Shown piece after piece: positions 25,155 through 35,819 of a DNA stretch of 64,000 nucleotides. Location of the stretch: the NCBI GenBank assembly GCA_015179125.1, contig WHVA01000053.1, forward strand, positions 62,001-126,000, written 5' to 3'. The notes beneath the pieces were generated by a model. That model saw only the letters and a program-made list of their open reading frames with translations, was not told where the DNA came from and did no database searches. The DNA comes from Gautieria morchelliformis (Eukaryota > Basidiomycota > Agaricomycetes > Gomphales > Gomphaceae). Numbering within the stretch: position 1 is the first letter of the stretch; every line of letters starts with the position of its first letter. Made by a program: the position numbers and the translations under genes.

Positions 25155-26195
25155 GCTATGGATGAAGGCCTGGCTCAGGATGACATTCGACTTCACATCC
25201 ACCAGACGCTCCATTATGATAATCAGTATCAGAAGTGGTCGCAGGAGGTAAAGGCGAAGGTTGAAATGACTCTGATCAATCATTAGTGCATGTGGAATGT
25301 ATTACGTTGTTACTCCTACTGGTCGAGTACTGATCAGACAGGAAGGTTTCGGCGGGCTATGTGTCAGTTGGATGCGCAGGGGCAATGCCGTACCCCAGCT
25401 GTCCTCCAGGCTATGTTGAAGGCTCTTCCAAGAACACTTGATGAAACTTAAGACCTCTCGAACATCCGGGAGGAGGATATGCAGCCCGCCCGCAACGTCT
25501 TGTAATGGTCGCTTCTCCGATCATCGACAGAAGCTGTGGAGATATTGGCCACAAATCCGCACGCAGCAGATGGACCTTTATTCGATCCTGAAGAAAGAGT
25601 ATTAGGTCACCGAGAAGTACTCGTTGTATGTTCGTGTCTTTCCACCACTTCAAGTCGAGGTTACACAAGAACCATTTTACAAACCTTTCTTGCATACCAG
25701 GAATGGAAGCGTCAGACTCTCCGTGAGGGTGTTTTGGATATCAGAACATGTTTGCAGTGTCAACCTTGTATTTCAATCTGCACATCGCTGACGCATTCAT
25801 CACTGAGACGTCTTGCAGTCCAACAACAAGCCCACTTATAGCGCATGGACTTTTCCATTATCTAAGGATGCAGCAGAGTACCGGATTCATCAAAGTTCGG
25901 TCGTCCAATTAGCTCGGATACTCTGCCAGGGTTAATCATTGCCCTTCTAAACCTCAAGGAGGCCATGTACGTCAACTGGCTTTGGCTTATGATCCTGATC
26001 TGGCACGGCCCGAAAGGAACTGGAGGGAATGGATATGGCGGTGCATTGCAGGTGGCCGTCCGCTTCGAAGGCTCACTCGGATACCGTTTGATTGCTCCCG
26101 GAGAATGGAGCAGATGTGAACTCAGAAAGATGGCAATACAGGCAGCATGCACGAGTCGGGTGCAGATGGTTCAACTATTATTATCGCGTTGGACT
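25155..26195 (+). pseudogene. Decayed NACHT/STAND NTPase with ankyrin repeats
   Basis: Piecewise translation gives blocks typical of fungal NACHT-ankyrin proteins: DDIRLHIHQTLHYDNQYQKW and QEVKAKVEMTL; then LKALPRTLDET; EVLVVCSCLS preceded by EILATNPHAADGPLFDPEER; and near 26035-26190 a degenerate ankyrin stretch (GYGGALQVAV ... QAACTSRVQMVQLLL). The order is that of the winged-helix linker after the NACHT ATPase, followed by the ankyrin domain. The frame is interrupted by stops (for example at about 25284 and 25447) and by frame changes, and the P-loop part is missing upstream. Intact relatives are NLR-like receptors thought to act in fungal non-self recognition. This copy is a 5'-truncated pseudogene. 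Confidence 0.68.
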
Positions 26196-26436
26196 AGTGC
26201 TTCAATATACTATTTTACTATTATGAAGTCCTTCAGGCACTTGCAATCAGTCCTCTAACGGACCGGATCGGTCAATTTTGCTACTGCAGACTAGTCCATT
26301 CTCACTTAGCCGCAACCTCACCACCAGCAATCCTAAGAAGTCTGGTCACTCCACTTTTCACGCGGGAGGTTTATATAGTAAGACCTCTTATCTGACCCCC
26401 GTGGATTGTAAGTGCAGGTCAATGTGGCACGTGGAA

Positions 26437-28244
26437 TTAATTCCTCACCGGAGCCTTCTCTATATCATCAAGGATCTCCTGGTCAGGGAACTTTGAGTCT
26501 GGATCTTCAGGGGCCGGCGGGGGCAACGTAGGGATTTGTGAGATTGTGGACTCTGCCTCCTGTGATGCCTCAAAGGTACTCTCCAGCATCCCAACTGTAG
26601 AGTGGCAAGTCAAAAGTAAATACAGCATGAGTGGCTCAATACATACTGCCATTCTCAACAAAAATATGGGGCTGGACTTGACCCAGTATTTTCTCCAAAT
26701 TTAAAGTAGATGAAATATCCTGAAGAATTGCGGTGTAAGGCAGGAAGAGTGATCTACAATGGGTCACAAACCCCATGCAGTATGGCCAAGTCATCATGAT
26801 GCACAAGTGCAAGGTCCGCTGAGGAGTTCTGGGTACATATATTAATGGCGATAATACAACATACGACAGAATCAGATACCTCAAGAATGTATCCCATCAG
26901 AACATCCAAATGTGTGAGCTGCAGTTTGAAAGTATTAAAGGAGAAGTAAAGGCCTGGAAAGTATACGCACTGGAGTACTATACTCAATATACTCTTGATC
27001 GGGTTGTTCTGTATTAACTATGCTCAGACTGTCAGTTTCTGAAGTCACATCATATGAATCCAAAGAGTCCTGTGACCCAGGTTGGCTATGCAATCCAGAT
27101 CCAGATTTGGTGGAACCATCTTCATGTTGGTCTTGACATCCTGAACTCCCACAAAGCAGCATGAATCCGTCATCTGTCACATTTTGACGCATGTGTTGAT
27201 GAAAGCACCGTTTCAAGCCTGTTCGATGAGCAATTTTGAATCCTCGCAAAAAAATGCACTGGTTTCTAGGATGTATTTCTGGGGTGGATGACGGTGTGGG
27301 TCCTGTGTTGCATTGGTCTCGTGGGGGGCTAGTCTCGTCAGTGGCTGGGTCTGGCGGTGGCGTAAGCATTGTCTGTATCCGGTTTGAAGGGGTGCTACCA
27401 GATGGAGGTATTCCATGTGGGTCCTCCGGAAGGTTTATAGCCGCCTGCTCTGCACTTACTCCAGGATCATGCTGCAAATTCACCGCTTCAAATGGAATTG
27501 CTTGCTGGGCATCTGAAGGTTTCCTGTGGCGCAATGGCGGGCCTGTATTTACCTGACCCGATAGCCAACCCCAACGGGAAAAGCCGCCCTGTGCAATGCC
27601 AGCGTTTCTAACACAGAATTTGCCCTGATACGTAGAGGGTGAGAATGCCACACAAGCCCATTCAGAGGTTTTGTCACAGCCAGTGACCATCAAGAGCTGG
27701 TCAAGACTAATAGCACGGTGATGAATGTCATTTGCGAATCTCAGCCATGTGTTGTGGTGTTGTATGATGTAATGAATGAAGAAAGCTTTATGCTGAGCAT
27801 CCCTGCGGTCGGCATCCTGTCCAAGAATGAGTGCAGCACCCTCGCGCTCTTCGGTGCACTCGAAGATAAACCCGCCACCAGCTTTTGGCCTGAATAATAA
27901 AGGTTTGAGTAGCGGTAAATAGAGAAGGATGTGGGAGCTTACCCGCCAGGAACAGTGGCGTCCACTTCCACAGACTCACTGGTGATAGGGCGACTGGCCG
28001 AGAGAGACCTCTCCACGACGGTACCTATTCGGATTGGCTTGTATCCATCTGGAGTGCCGAATGCATTGGACAGGTCTCCAATCTCTTTTGATACATTGAA
28101 TAGCCGCAAAAACGTGCCTCCAAGGAAGTATCCAACGTCCGCAATTTCAACAGCAAGTTCCTCTCCCGGGTCGGCGTCCCAGACTGCATGTCCATTACCC
28201 GTTGGCACTAGTTGCTGATTGTAAGTATCCCAAGCTCCCGCCAT
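26437..28244 (-). CDS. Orphan family X protein, apparently intact (about 500 aa, several exons)
   Basis: The start ATG is at 28242-28244 (MAGAWDTYNQQL). Exon 1 ends at VDATVPGG with a gtaagc donor. The second exon runs from PKAGGGFIFECTEEREGAAL to about 26960, followed by three short exons ending at 26437. Conserved blocks shared with the paralogue at 53050: GHAVW.ADPGEE.AVEIADV, RLFN.SKEIGD, FGTP.GY.PI, F.FECTEE.GAAL.L.QDA, LLMVTGCDKTSEWACVAF, NAGIAQGG, QC.FLRG.K. I recognise this as a common unnamed family of Agaricomycetes; its function is unknown. Unlike the paralogue, it has a long Pro/Thr/Ser-rich insert and a C-terminal hydrophobic stretch (LHLCIMMTWPYCMGFVTHCR). No signal peptide. The exon borders in the last 500 bp are provisional. 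Confidence 0.68.
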
Positions 28245-29072
28245 AGTAGCTTGCAAAGAAGGGTGGGAGTAAGTGGGCCCTTACCCTAAAAGGTATGTAT
28301 ACCGTCACACCGTCTGGACGAGGGGGAAGAGCCAGTGGCTCACAACTGACTGGTCGCTGTGTAGAACGCGGACGACTAAGATGGCATGGCCCCTAGAGAA
28401 TAACTCAGGAGAGCGATGTTATTCGATTTCCAACTCTGTACACGGCTTTCTGACCTAGTAGTATAACTCAAGAGAGACATGCTATTCGATCTCCGACTCT
28501 GCATCCCTACACCCCATTTTAATGAATACTAAATCACCGCTCCCTGGGCACGCCTCTCCGAGGTTGATTCGTACTCGGTCGATAGATTTGAGTGGTCTGA
28601 TAATCCGTGGTCATGAGCCTTGATATTGGAGAAAGCAGAGACATGTCCATGTGATATCACGTGGGCGACACTAGCTCTTTGTTATCTCTGGGCGTGGGAA
28701 TTTAAAGGCGCGCTCCAACTAGCTTCAATTTTCCACCAATTTCCAGCGGTTCCTCCATATAAACTGCATACAGTATCTGAGCGCAGTTGAGCAACTATCT
28801 GACCACGAACCAGCCATGGCAAAAGTTCTCACTGATGGCTTGATTGACGACAATGGCAACGACTCTGTATCGACGATTACATAAAGTAATTACCAAGTAC
28901 GCCCGCCGGCGCGATCGCAGTAAAGTTCCACATGCTCGCATGCGGAAAGTTGTGGCAAAGGTCGGGAATTTAACTGCCGCAACACAACTCCGCATCAACA
29001 CATGCGAAATCCAGCGCTTATGTGACCAACACACTAGTTTGCTTCTCTACTTGCTACTACTTGCTACTCACC
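28245..29072. other. Intergenic region between divergent genes
   Basis: About 830 bp between the family X gene (leftward) and the DUF268 gene (rightward). It must hold both promoters. A frame at 28844-29224 overlaps the true DUF268 start in another phase and looks accidental. Confidence 0.4.
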
Positions 29073-30324
29073 ATGTCCTGGCGCGATTCCCAGGTCTTTT
29101 TACGGCGCCCGCGTCTCCTCCTCTTCATCGGCGGCGTATCATTTCTGTTCTTCACACTACACAGTCTAAAAGGACGCTATTCGAACCAAGACAACGTCAG
29201 CTACCTTCCAAGTTTTCTTTCTGACCACCTGGACCCTAATGTGGAGTACTATGGCCCGCCCTTCGGTGGCGAGCCAATCCTGCGGAATGATGCAAGCGCA
29301 GTGCACTGTTTGTGGGCGGAGGTGGACCAAAAGTCGACAAGGCAAATCAGGGAGAAGGATGCCCCTGCGTTCCCGCTGTTAAGTGCGTGGCTGAAGCCTG
29401 AGGCAGGTGCGTGGGCAGCGTATCAGGTTGGAGGCCTTGTCTCACATCTCGGTGAGCAGCTCGGTACGGCCCGGCATTAGAAAAGATACCCCCAGCGCTG
29501 ATGGATCAGTTCTCGCTTGGTGGCCGCGTACGATTCCAGGAGTTCTTCTTTGACCAGGCACGGCCCACATTCTCTGCTGCTCATCGCTTGCTGAGAGCAT
29601 ACTCCAGGCTTATCTAGGTGGCAAGGCGATGCAGTCCGTCTGGAGCATCGACGATGTCAACCACTTCCGCAGGCAAGTTCAAGAGCGACGGGCCGCGTTC
29701 ACATACAATAATGAACCGATCTATGAAGCCTTGGACCGTTGGGCGACCATTGCTGTCAAAGGCAAGCATGGGCTCGTTATCGGGTCCGAAACACCCTGGC
29801 TCGAGGCCATGCTTCTCGAATACGGCGCGTCACACGTGTCCACGCTTGAATTCGGTGAAATCCAAACGACGCATCCGCAGCTCACGACGTACACACCACA
29901 GCAGTTCACACTCATGTTCCTCCAGGGCAAGATTCCGCCGTTTGACTTTGCGTTCTCATATTCGTCGCTGGAACATGACGGCCTGGGACGATACGGCGAT
30001 GTGCTGAACCCGCTCGGTGACCTACAGAGTATGGCGCGCATGCTGAGCGTTGTTAAGCCGGGCGGCTTCATGTTCCTTGGTGTGCCGTGCTGCGAGGACG
30101 CGTTGTACTGGAACGCACATCGCGTGTATGGACCCGTGAGATACTCAGATATGTTCGCTGGATGGCGAACGCTAGGTAGCGCCCCGCGCGATGCCATGGA
30201 GGGTGCACGCGGCGGAGAGGGTGATTGGAAGTTCCAGCCCGTATGGGCCCTGCAAAACCGGATGGGGTGCATAGATGGTACGCAGGGACTCGATATCCGG
30301 AGCCTGGGAGACGCATTCGTTTAA
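29073..30324 (+). CDS. DUF268 methyltransferase-like protein with N-terminal membrane anchor
   Basis: The start is the ATG at 29073. The N-terminus is basic then hydrophobic (RRPRLLLFIGGVSFLFFTLH), a type II signal anchor suggesting the Golgi/ER. The catalytic-like region contains KGKHGLVIGSETPWLEAMLL, HVSTLEFGEIQTTHPQL, FDFAFSYSSLEHDGLGRYGD, VVKPGGFMFLGVPCCED and WNAHRVYGPVRYSDMFAGW. This is the DUF268 pattern, related to SAM-dependent methyltransferases (GxExPW loop, SSxEHDGLGRYGD, LKPGG). To link the exons, one intron starts at 29452 and ends at 29480 (29 bp) or 29495 (44 bp). A second intron at 29558-29607 (50 bp) would use a GC donor (CAG/GCACGG) and a normal AG acceptor. Both restore conserved family sequence (GGRVRFQEFFFDQAYLGGKA). 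Substrate unknown. Confidence 0.78.
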
Positions 30325-30329
30325 CGGTG

Positions 30330-30373
30330 GAGTGGGTTGTTATATTCTTGTGAGTGGGTTGTGATATTCTTGT
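30330..30373 (+). repeat. 22-bp tandem duplication
   Basis: gagtgggttgttatattctt with its last two bases gt is repeated directly with one mismatch (30330-30351 and 30352-30373), a few bases after the DUF268 stop codon, so probably within its 3'UTR. Confidence 0.75.
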
Positions 30374-30971
30374 GTTAAAACCTGTACCCCACCCCTCCTT
30401 TTCAGAGCAAGGTAATCAGACTCCCTGTCATCCGATCGTTGCCTATATATAAAGATCAAATATATTGTATAAATCCGTGCAAACTTCTCCTACAGTAATT
30501 GTGTCGAGAACTGCGTGCATGTTGTTGGTCTGCCTGCGAAATCCCCCTGGCTCGCCGCCACACCCTGACACCCACGGCCTTATGGTACCCTCCGCAAGAG
30601 TTTAGAATCAAGATTGCCTTGCCACGGCCATGACGTGGAACAGAATGAGGTTAGCAGTCGTGCTACATAAGGTTACGTAGATGACGGTCAAGAAGAAGGA
30701 CGCACGAGCTTTCTCTCACGAAGGAAACATGTGAAAGGTAAGCTCTCCATACCTTAGTGACGTCAAGATTGGGCCTAGGCTTTGAAGGTGGATGAGAAGC
30801 CTCAAAGAAGAGAAGTAAAACACATCTATATTCTCAATCTCTAGACGATCTCTATAAGGTCAGCTCTATCGTAAACACATTAAAAAAGCACAAACTGCAA
30901 AGCGAACAGCACAAGTACATCAAGCTTGAAAGCAAAATTCAAAACAAAATGAGCTGTAACGAAAGGCCAGC
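30374..30971. other. Convergent intergenic region
   Basis: About 600 bp between two converging genes. AT-rich 3' ends are expected here; I see no gene. Confidence 0.4.
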
Positions 30972-31644
30972 TCAATAGAATCTCTCTGAGTTACGATTGC
31001 GCGCAGGAGATGGTAGTAACCGATCTCCAAGTTCAATGAGCGGGCCGGAGAGGTGGTTGACAACACCTTGAGCCTTGGAAATTAAGATGGATAAGATATG
31101 TGGCACGCAGAGGATGATGGCGATAACAACCTTTATTTGTAGTTCGGCCCATTCTACATCATCCTGTGCGATCAGTGCGATAAGCATGGTGCGATCGTTG
31201 TGGGAAGGGGCTGATGTGGAGTAGACAGAAGGGGAGCGTGAAGTTGAACGGCCTGGGCGAGATGGTCCCGATTGTGGATTTTGATGCAAGGGAAGGACCA
31301 GAATTCTTCCTAGCTGCCCATCGCCATCGAGATATAAGCCGCCACCAAACAAAGGAACAGGCGGCCAGCCATACCTCGCTTTCGACCATCCCCATGCCCT
31401 CATCGCCCACTTCCAGCCATACCTCGCTCGCTAGTCCGACGAGCACACGAAGCTGGTCCCTAGACCGGGCTACAGAAAAGTTGGTCGCGTGCGCGATGAG
31501 GTTGCCGGACGGCGTGAAGAGGATTGCCGTATGCAAGCGTGGTGGCGAGAGGACTAGATAAGGTACATCTGAGATAATGGACAGTGGTAAGAGAAAAGAC
31601 TGACCTGCTGAGAGAACTTTCCTGAGGGATGTGAGATTTAACAT
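30972..31644 (-). CDS. Roadblock/LC7-type protein, LAMTOR2-like Ragulator subunit
   Basis: Exons are 31644-31605, 31553-31375 and 31313-30972; GT-AG borders are in phase, giving 186 aa. A further optional 57-bp segment (VVIAIILCVPHILSILISK) has GT...AG ends and preserves the frame, so the protein may be 167 aa. The fold signature runs MLNLTSLRKVLSA, then HTAILFTPSGNLIAHA, then DQLRVLVGLASEVW, then MVESELGRILVLPL. This is the strand-helix pattern of roadblock domains as in LAMTOR2, a scaffold for Rag GTPases on the vacuole/lysosome in TORC1 signalling. A Ser/Pro-rich insert separates the last two elements, as in other basidiomycete versions I recall. The family call is good; the Ragulator role is inferred. 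Confidence 0.72.
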
Positions 31645-32136
31645 GTCGTAGCGGTCGTTATCAGAGTCTCATATGGGATAGGGTGTGAACATCTTAAATT
31701 CTGCCGACGAGCCGGCAACTAAGACTTTTTTTTTTTGCGACGCCCCCGTGCTTTCTGACCATTATCCACCACATAAAAGCACGTTTGGTAGGCGACAACA
31801 GAATAATGGCTGTCCACTTCAGCGCTTCCCAGACGTCCAGGTAAAGGCAATTACTGTACAGTAATGCCGCGAGAAAGCTCCGCCAGGTCGCATCGATGGT
31901 ACTAGTGGTATCCCGGTCTCAGCTGAGCCGTAGCACCTGTTATCGACTGTGATCGACACCGGCTGGGAGTTTGGCTGTACGGTCCTCAGTGCTTGTGAGG
32001 ACCCGTTCGATCCACAACACTGGTCCACAACGCGTCTCTTCTTTCTGTCCTACTCGACGCGATACATATACATACGCTCATTCTCCCGTTCACGCACAGT
32101 CACTACCTTCTGAGTATCTGGTCTCTGTTACAACCC
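31645..32136. other. Intergenic region with poly-T tract
   Basis: Divergent promoter region of about 490 bp. It contains an 11-base T run near 31725 and pyrimidine-rich sequence before the ATG at 32137. No gene seen. Confidence 0.4.
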
Positions 32137-33969
32137 ATGTCTCCGACAGCTACCACCGCGTTGTTCTCTTCAGCCAATCTGGCGAATAACTCAGCTGTTG
32201 TCACGAGCATGCCCACTCCATCTATGCAGTTTGCCATCTCGCAACATTCTCAAACCACATCCCCAAAACAATTCGTCCCTTTTGCTGTTCTGGGGGTGTT
32301 CCTCATTCTGATGCTCGTTTCCCGTGTCATGCAGTACCCTCGCCTTCTATACGTCTCACGGGGGCCCCTCGGAAATCGCCCTCCTTCCACACAAGAAAAT
32401 ACTTATGCTTCTCAACAGGGTCACCGATCTTTTCGTGAGAAAGGTCGCGACACTCGAACCGGTTTCTTCTCAGCACCCTCTTTCTCAGGGTCGAAGCGGC
32501 TTTCCTCATTTGATCCCCACACAGAGGCAATCTACAGTGAACCGACGGTGCGACTAGTACAAGCGTATCATAGTCATAGCCCGGAGCCGCGCGTCTATCT
32601 ACCTGAGGAGATAACAATACCGTCTCCAAGCTCTGAGACCCTAGTGAACTCTTCGCGTTCAGAGATTTCTTTCCTCAACATGGATATCCAAAGCCTCCCT
32701 ACTAGAGTCTATCTTCCACCCGCTCTTCCTGGAACCTTTGAGCTTGGTCTTCCTCATGGCCGGGATGTCATATCCTACGCCGACAACGATTCATCGCCCC
32801 CCTCGAACCTAGTGTGGATGCCACCGAGCAGTCAAAATCCACCAGGATTGTCTACTTCTCCTCTTACACGTTCCTTTCCAGGATGTATCAATTTCACCGC
32901 GTCTTCGGATGTACTTGCTGTGTCCGCTTTTCAAGATCAGCCTCAGACTTCCACCCCGTCTTCAAAACCCTTTACTGAAAGTTTTGAATCAGCCTCGGGT
33001 CTCACTTATTCCCCGGAGCTCAGTCCTCCTCCACCGGCACACGCACACCCAATTCTCGTTAAGCGAGCATTGTTCCCCTGGCGCCGACGCTCTCCCTTCG
33101 AACCTTCCTATGATACCTTTGCGAACATGGACCGCGACTTCACTAGCGTTTCTACCCCATGTCATCGACCTTCTGTTCCGTCTCGTCTTCGCTATTTCAT
33201 TACACGTTCTATCACTACGTCCTTCTCGGGGTCGCAGACACACTCTACGCCAGCATCATCTGCTGGCAGACCCTCCGAAAAGTCTCTGATGGGCAGTAGA
33301 TCAAGTTCCAACCATGGTGGAACAGTAAGAACGCCTCGTGCGGAAGAAGAAACTGGTGCTCGCTTTTCTGGGGATCTCCTTAGTGCCTCGGCGAGAATGT
33401 CTGAACTGGGGATCACTTCCGCAATGCCATGCCACAGCCCAATCTCTAACAACAAATCGCTTGCTCAGGCAAACCACTCCCCGCAGCGTCGGCTACTTGA
33501 TACATTCAAACGGTTATCAGTCCCCGAAGATGTGTGGCGGAATTTGAAGGGGTCAAGCGCGAAGGCTGAAAATATCGCAACGGGAGCGCAGGATCGTCAC
33601 AGACGCGAGTCGTTGCCCTGCCCCGGTATTTTGCACGGAACGACCCCTGAACGTCGCAACTCCGTTGGCTTGGGTCTGAGCCTAGTGTCCGAGCCGAGAT
33701 ATGTAGAATTCAATGCTCACAGGACCCTACTACCCCCTGGTGCCAGCCATGCGCAAGGCGATGAAGACATTAGCGTTGATCTTCAAGCTAGTGGCAGCTT
33801 GAAGACAGTGCCTTCTCGCTGGATGAACCCAAGCCCTATTTCTTGCAATGCGAATTCGGTGATTGAAGGAGGGGAACTCCCCAGTATTCAACATGATATG
33901 CTAACTGATGAATCTGTGGAAATCATGATTATGGGTCGCTCAGAGGGCTTAGATGGCGTAGTGCCCTGA
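32137..33969 (+). CDS. Ser/Pro-rich single-pass membrane protein, unknown (610 aa, single exon)
   Basis: One uninterrupted frame with normal codon use. The first ~45 residues are Ser/Thr/Gln-rich, followed by one clear transmembrane segment (FVPFAVLGVFLILMLVSRVM, about residues 46-66) and a short RLLYVSRGP basic stretch. The topology is therefore probably N-outside/C-cytosol. The remaining ~540 residues are disordered, rich in Ser, Pro and Arg, with clusters such as SSPPSNLVWMPPSSQNPPGL and RRRSPFEPSYDTFANMDRDF. It ends acidic (DMLTDESVEIMIMGRSEGLD). There is no catalytic domain. It could be a wall-stress-sensor-like or scaffold protein, but nothing in the sequence decides this. Being intronless is unusual for this window. 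Confidence 0.65.
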   Translation: MSPTATTALFSSANLANNSAVVTSMPTPSMQFAISQHSQTTSPKQFVPFAVLGVFLILMLVSRVMQYPRLLYVSRGPLGNRPPSTQENTYASQQGHRSFREKGRDTRTGFFSAPSFSGSKRLSSFDPHTEAIYSEPTVRLVQAYHSHSPEPRVYLPEEITIPSPSSETLVNSSRSEISFLNMDIQSLPTRVYLPPALPGTFELGLPHGRDVISYADNDSSPPSNLVWMPPSSQNPPGLSTSPLTRSFPGCINFTASSDVLAVSAFQDQPQTSTPSSKPFTESFESASGLTYSPELSPPPPAHAHPILVKRALFPWRRRSPFEPSYDTFANMDRDFTSVSTPCHRPSVPSRLRYFITRSITTSFSGSQTHSTPASSAGRPSEKSLMGSRSSSNHGGTVRTPRAEEETGARFSGDLLSASARMSELGITSAMPCHSPISNNKSLAQANHSPQRRLLDTFKRLSVPEDVWRNLKGSSAKAENIATGAQDRHRRESLPCPGILHGTTPERRNSVGLGLSLVSEPRYVEFNAHRTLLPPGASHAQGDEDISVDLQASGSLKTVPSRWMNPSPISCNANSVIEGGELPSIQHDMLTDESVEIMIMGRSEGLDGVVP

Positions 33970-34369
33970 TTTTCCTGGTACGCAGGATCGTTTCTAGAGT
34001 TCATTCGATTTTCTGGTCTCATGGTGTTTATTTGGAAGCACAGTTATCGATCAAAGAGGGGGCGGGACGGGAGGAGACGCATTGCAATTGACTTCCACCG
34101 ATGCTGAAATCTTCCCTGTACGAGAAGTGTGAATTCCCATGTAGGCACTTTGCGGACAGGTCGGATATTGTGGCTTATTGGCCGTTACTGCCCGCATGTC
34201 ATCAGCCCAGCGTCGTGCACCGGGTTGCGAAAGTGACTTATAAAGTTCAGACGTGCATACAAGTGAGAATACAAGAGTGAGGAAAATATACAGTATTGCA
34301 TGAATTACATCTGCGAAGGCCGTAGAACATATACATACCAACAGTCTGCTGAGAGTAGGGTCGTCCCCA
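33970..34369. other. Short convergent intergenic region
   Basis: A minus-strand open frame at 34051-34380 has a hydrophobic run (AILYIFLTLVFSLVCTSELY) but no start or splice context of its own. It may be 3' UTR of the neighbouring family Y gene or a chance frame. Confidence 0.3.
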
Positions 34370-35819
34370 CTATTGATCAAACTTTGTCAGCCAAGTGTTT
34401 TCGAGCCCAGGCATCTCTGTGGTTCGTAGGTCTTGAGTCACCTCTGAAAGATGGGAATGATTAAGCCAGATACCACGCATTGATCAGTAACACGTACTAT
34501 GGTGTGTATCCAGCCATTCTTCCTGCGCCACTGTCATCACTCTCTCCTCACTGGAGTTCTTCAAGGCCACCTTCGACATGTGTCTGATATCCGGGTTACC
34601 AAAACGGGCGAGAAGCTGCAAGCCTTCTAAGTATCATAAGTGGGTGATAGGCATGAAGTTACGTACAGGAGGTTGCCATGATCCTTCAATTTTCATAGAC
34701 GACGCCAGCCAAAAGACAAGCCATTGCAGGACGCTTGGCTTTTCATCTGTGCGTTTGATCGCGTCAGAGACGACGGCGGTCGTCCAGCCTGCGAGGCATT
34801 AATACCTCATGATAAATGAGTTGGAATACGTGCAGTGTCACCTTTCACGAATACTCCGAAGATCCAGTAATCATATACGGTTAGAACGAAGTAGGGGCAT
34901 TTCTTAAGACTACAGTCATCCCAGAGCTGTTTCTTAATTAGCACCTAAGCATGTATGTCGGATTATGATTCTCACCTTGGCCCATATCTTTTCAGCACGG
35001 TCGTACCTGGGAGGGTTTTCCGTATCGACCGGTGTTTTCGCAGAAAACGCGGGAAGCTGGGAAGAGATGTCAATGGCACGTTGTTTCCAAGCCGTCCTAG
35101 CAAGAACGAGCACACACCCCCTTGACGCGCAAAAAGTCATCCATGTTCTTAGGGGTAAAAGCCCAGGGTATGAGTTGGGCGATGACCATTTTGCACACAG
35201 GCTCCTGTATGTCGTTTTGATCCACACCCCTGCATTGTTTGTAGGAATACAACCTGTAGAGTTCCGCTTCCCTGCTCCGTCTAAACTCAGGTTCCATCTG
35301 TTGTATCATCATGCTGTAACCCTTGGTCGCCTCGGGCCAGACTATGTCCAGCACGCGCTCTGCCGTCAAAACTGGCCGGTTCACCCACGAAGTCATAGTG
35401 ATAACGTCAGATATCCCTTTCGGAGGATTAAACTCGATTGCGAAGGATGATGCGGGCATGCAAAGGCTGGTTGGCCGGTGGTAAGCGGTGTCATGCGCTC
35501 CAGGTATGGGCTTGTCAGGAATCTTCATCATGACTAGGAAGTGAAGGTGCTTCAGGGTAGTGACGACACCAACACCAAGAAACTCACAACTAGCAATTTT
35601 CTTGTCGATAACCGCCGGAAGCAGGTGCAAAATCATTCTCAGCTTTCGAGTCGACTCTGGTTTGGGGGTGAGTTTGAAGAGGTTTGTCGTTGAGTTGTAG
35701 ACTTCAGGATTGTTGAGATGCGGACAATAGCGAGTGCATTCCATTGCTGGAAGCGTAGCTTGACGGAGATAGAGCCTCAAGTTGTAGCATCCCTGCTCGA
35801 ATATCGGATCTGGTGGCAT
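34370..35819 (-). CDS. Orphan family Y protein, copy 1 (multi-exon)
   Basis: The start is the ATG at 35817-35819 (MPPDPIFEQGCYNLRLYLRQ). Exons are inferred with GT-AG introns, including a 54-bp intron after KKIAS and others after LRVKG, RAEKIWAK and IFGVFVKG. The conserved family Y core reads RAEKIWAKLWDDCSLKKCPY, FVLTVYDYWIFGVFVKGW and PSVLQWLVFWLASSM. The N-terminus shares NLR.YL...LP with the two downstream paralogues. The C-terminal exon carries RVMTVAQEEWLDTHH and may continue through one more intron to the TAG at 34370. No known domain; unknown function. It is the most diverged of the three tandem copies. The last exon is uncertain. Confidence 0.6.

Noticed and set aside
32327-33455. 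Minus-strand frames opposite the Ser-rich orphan
   Set aside because: Mirror frames of a Ser/Pro-rich gene; no independent features.
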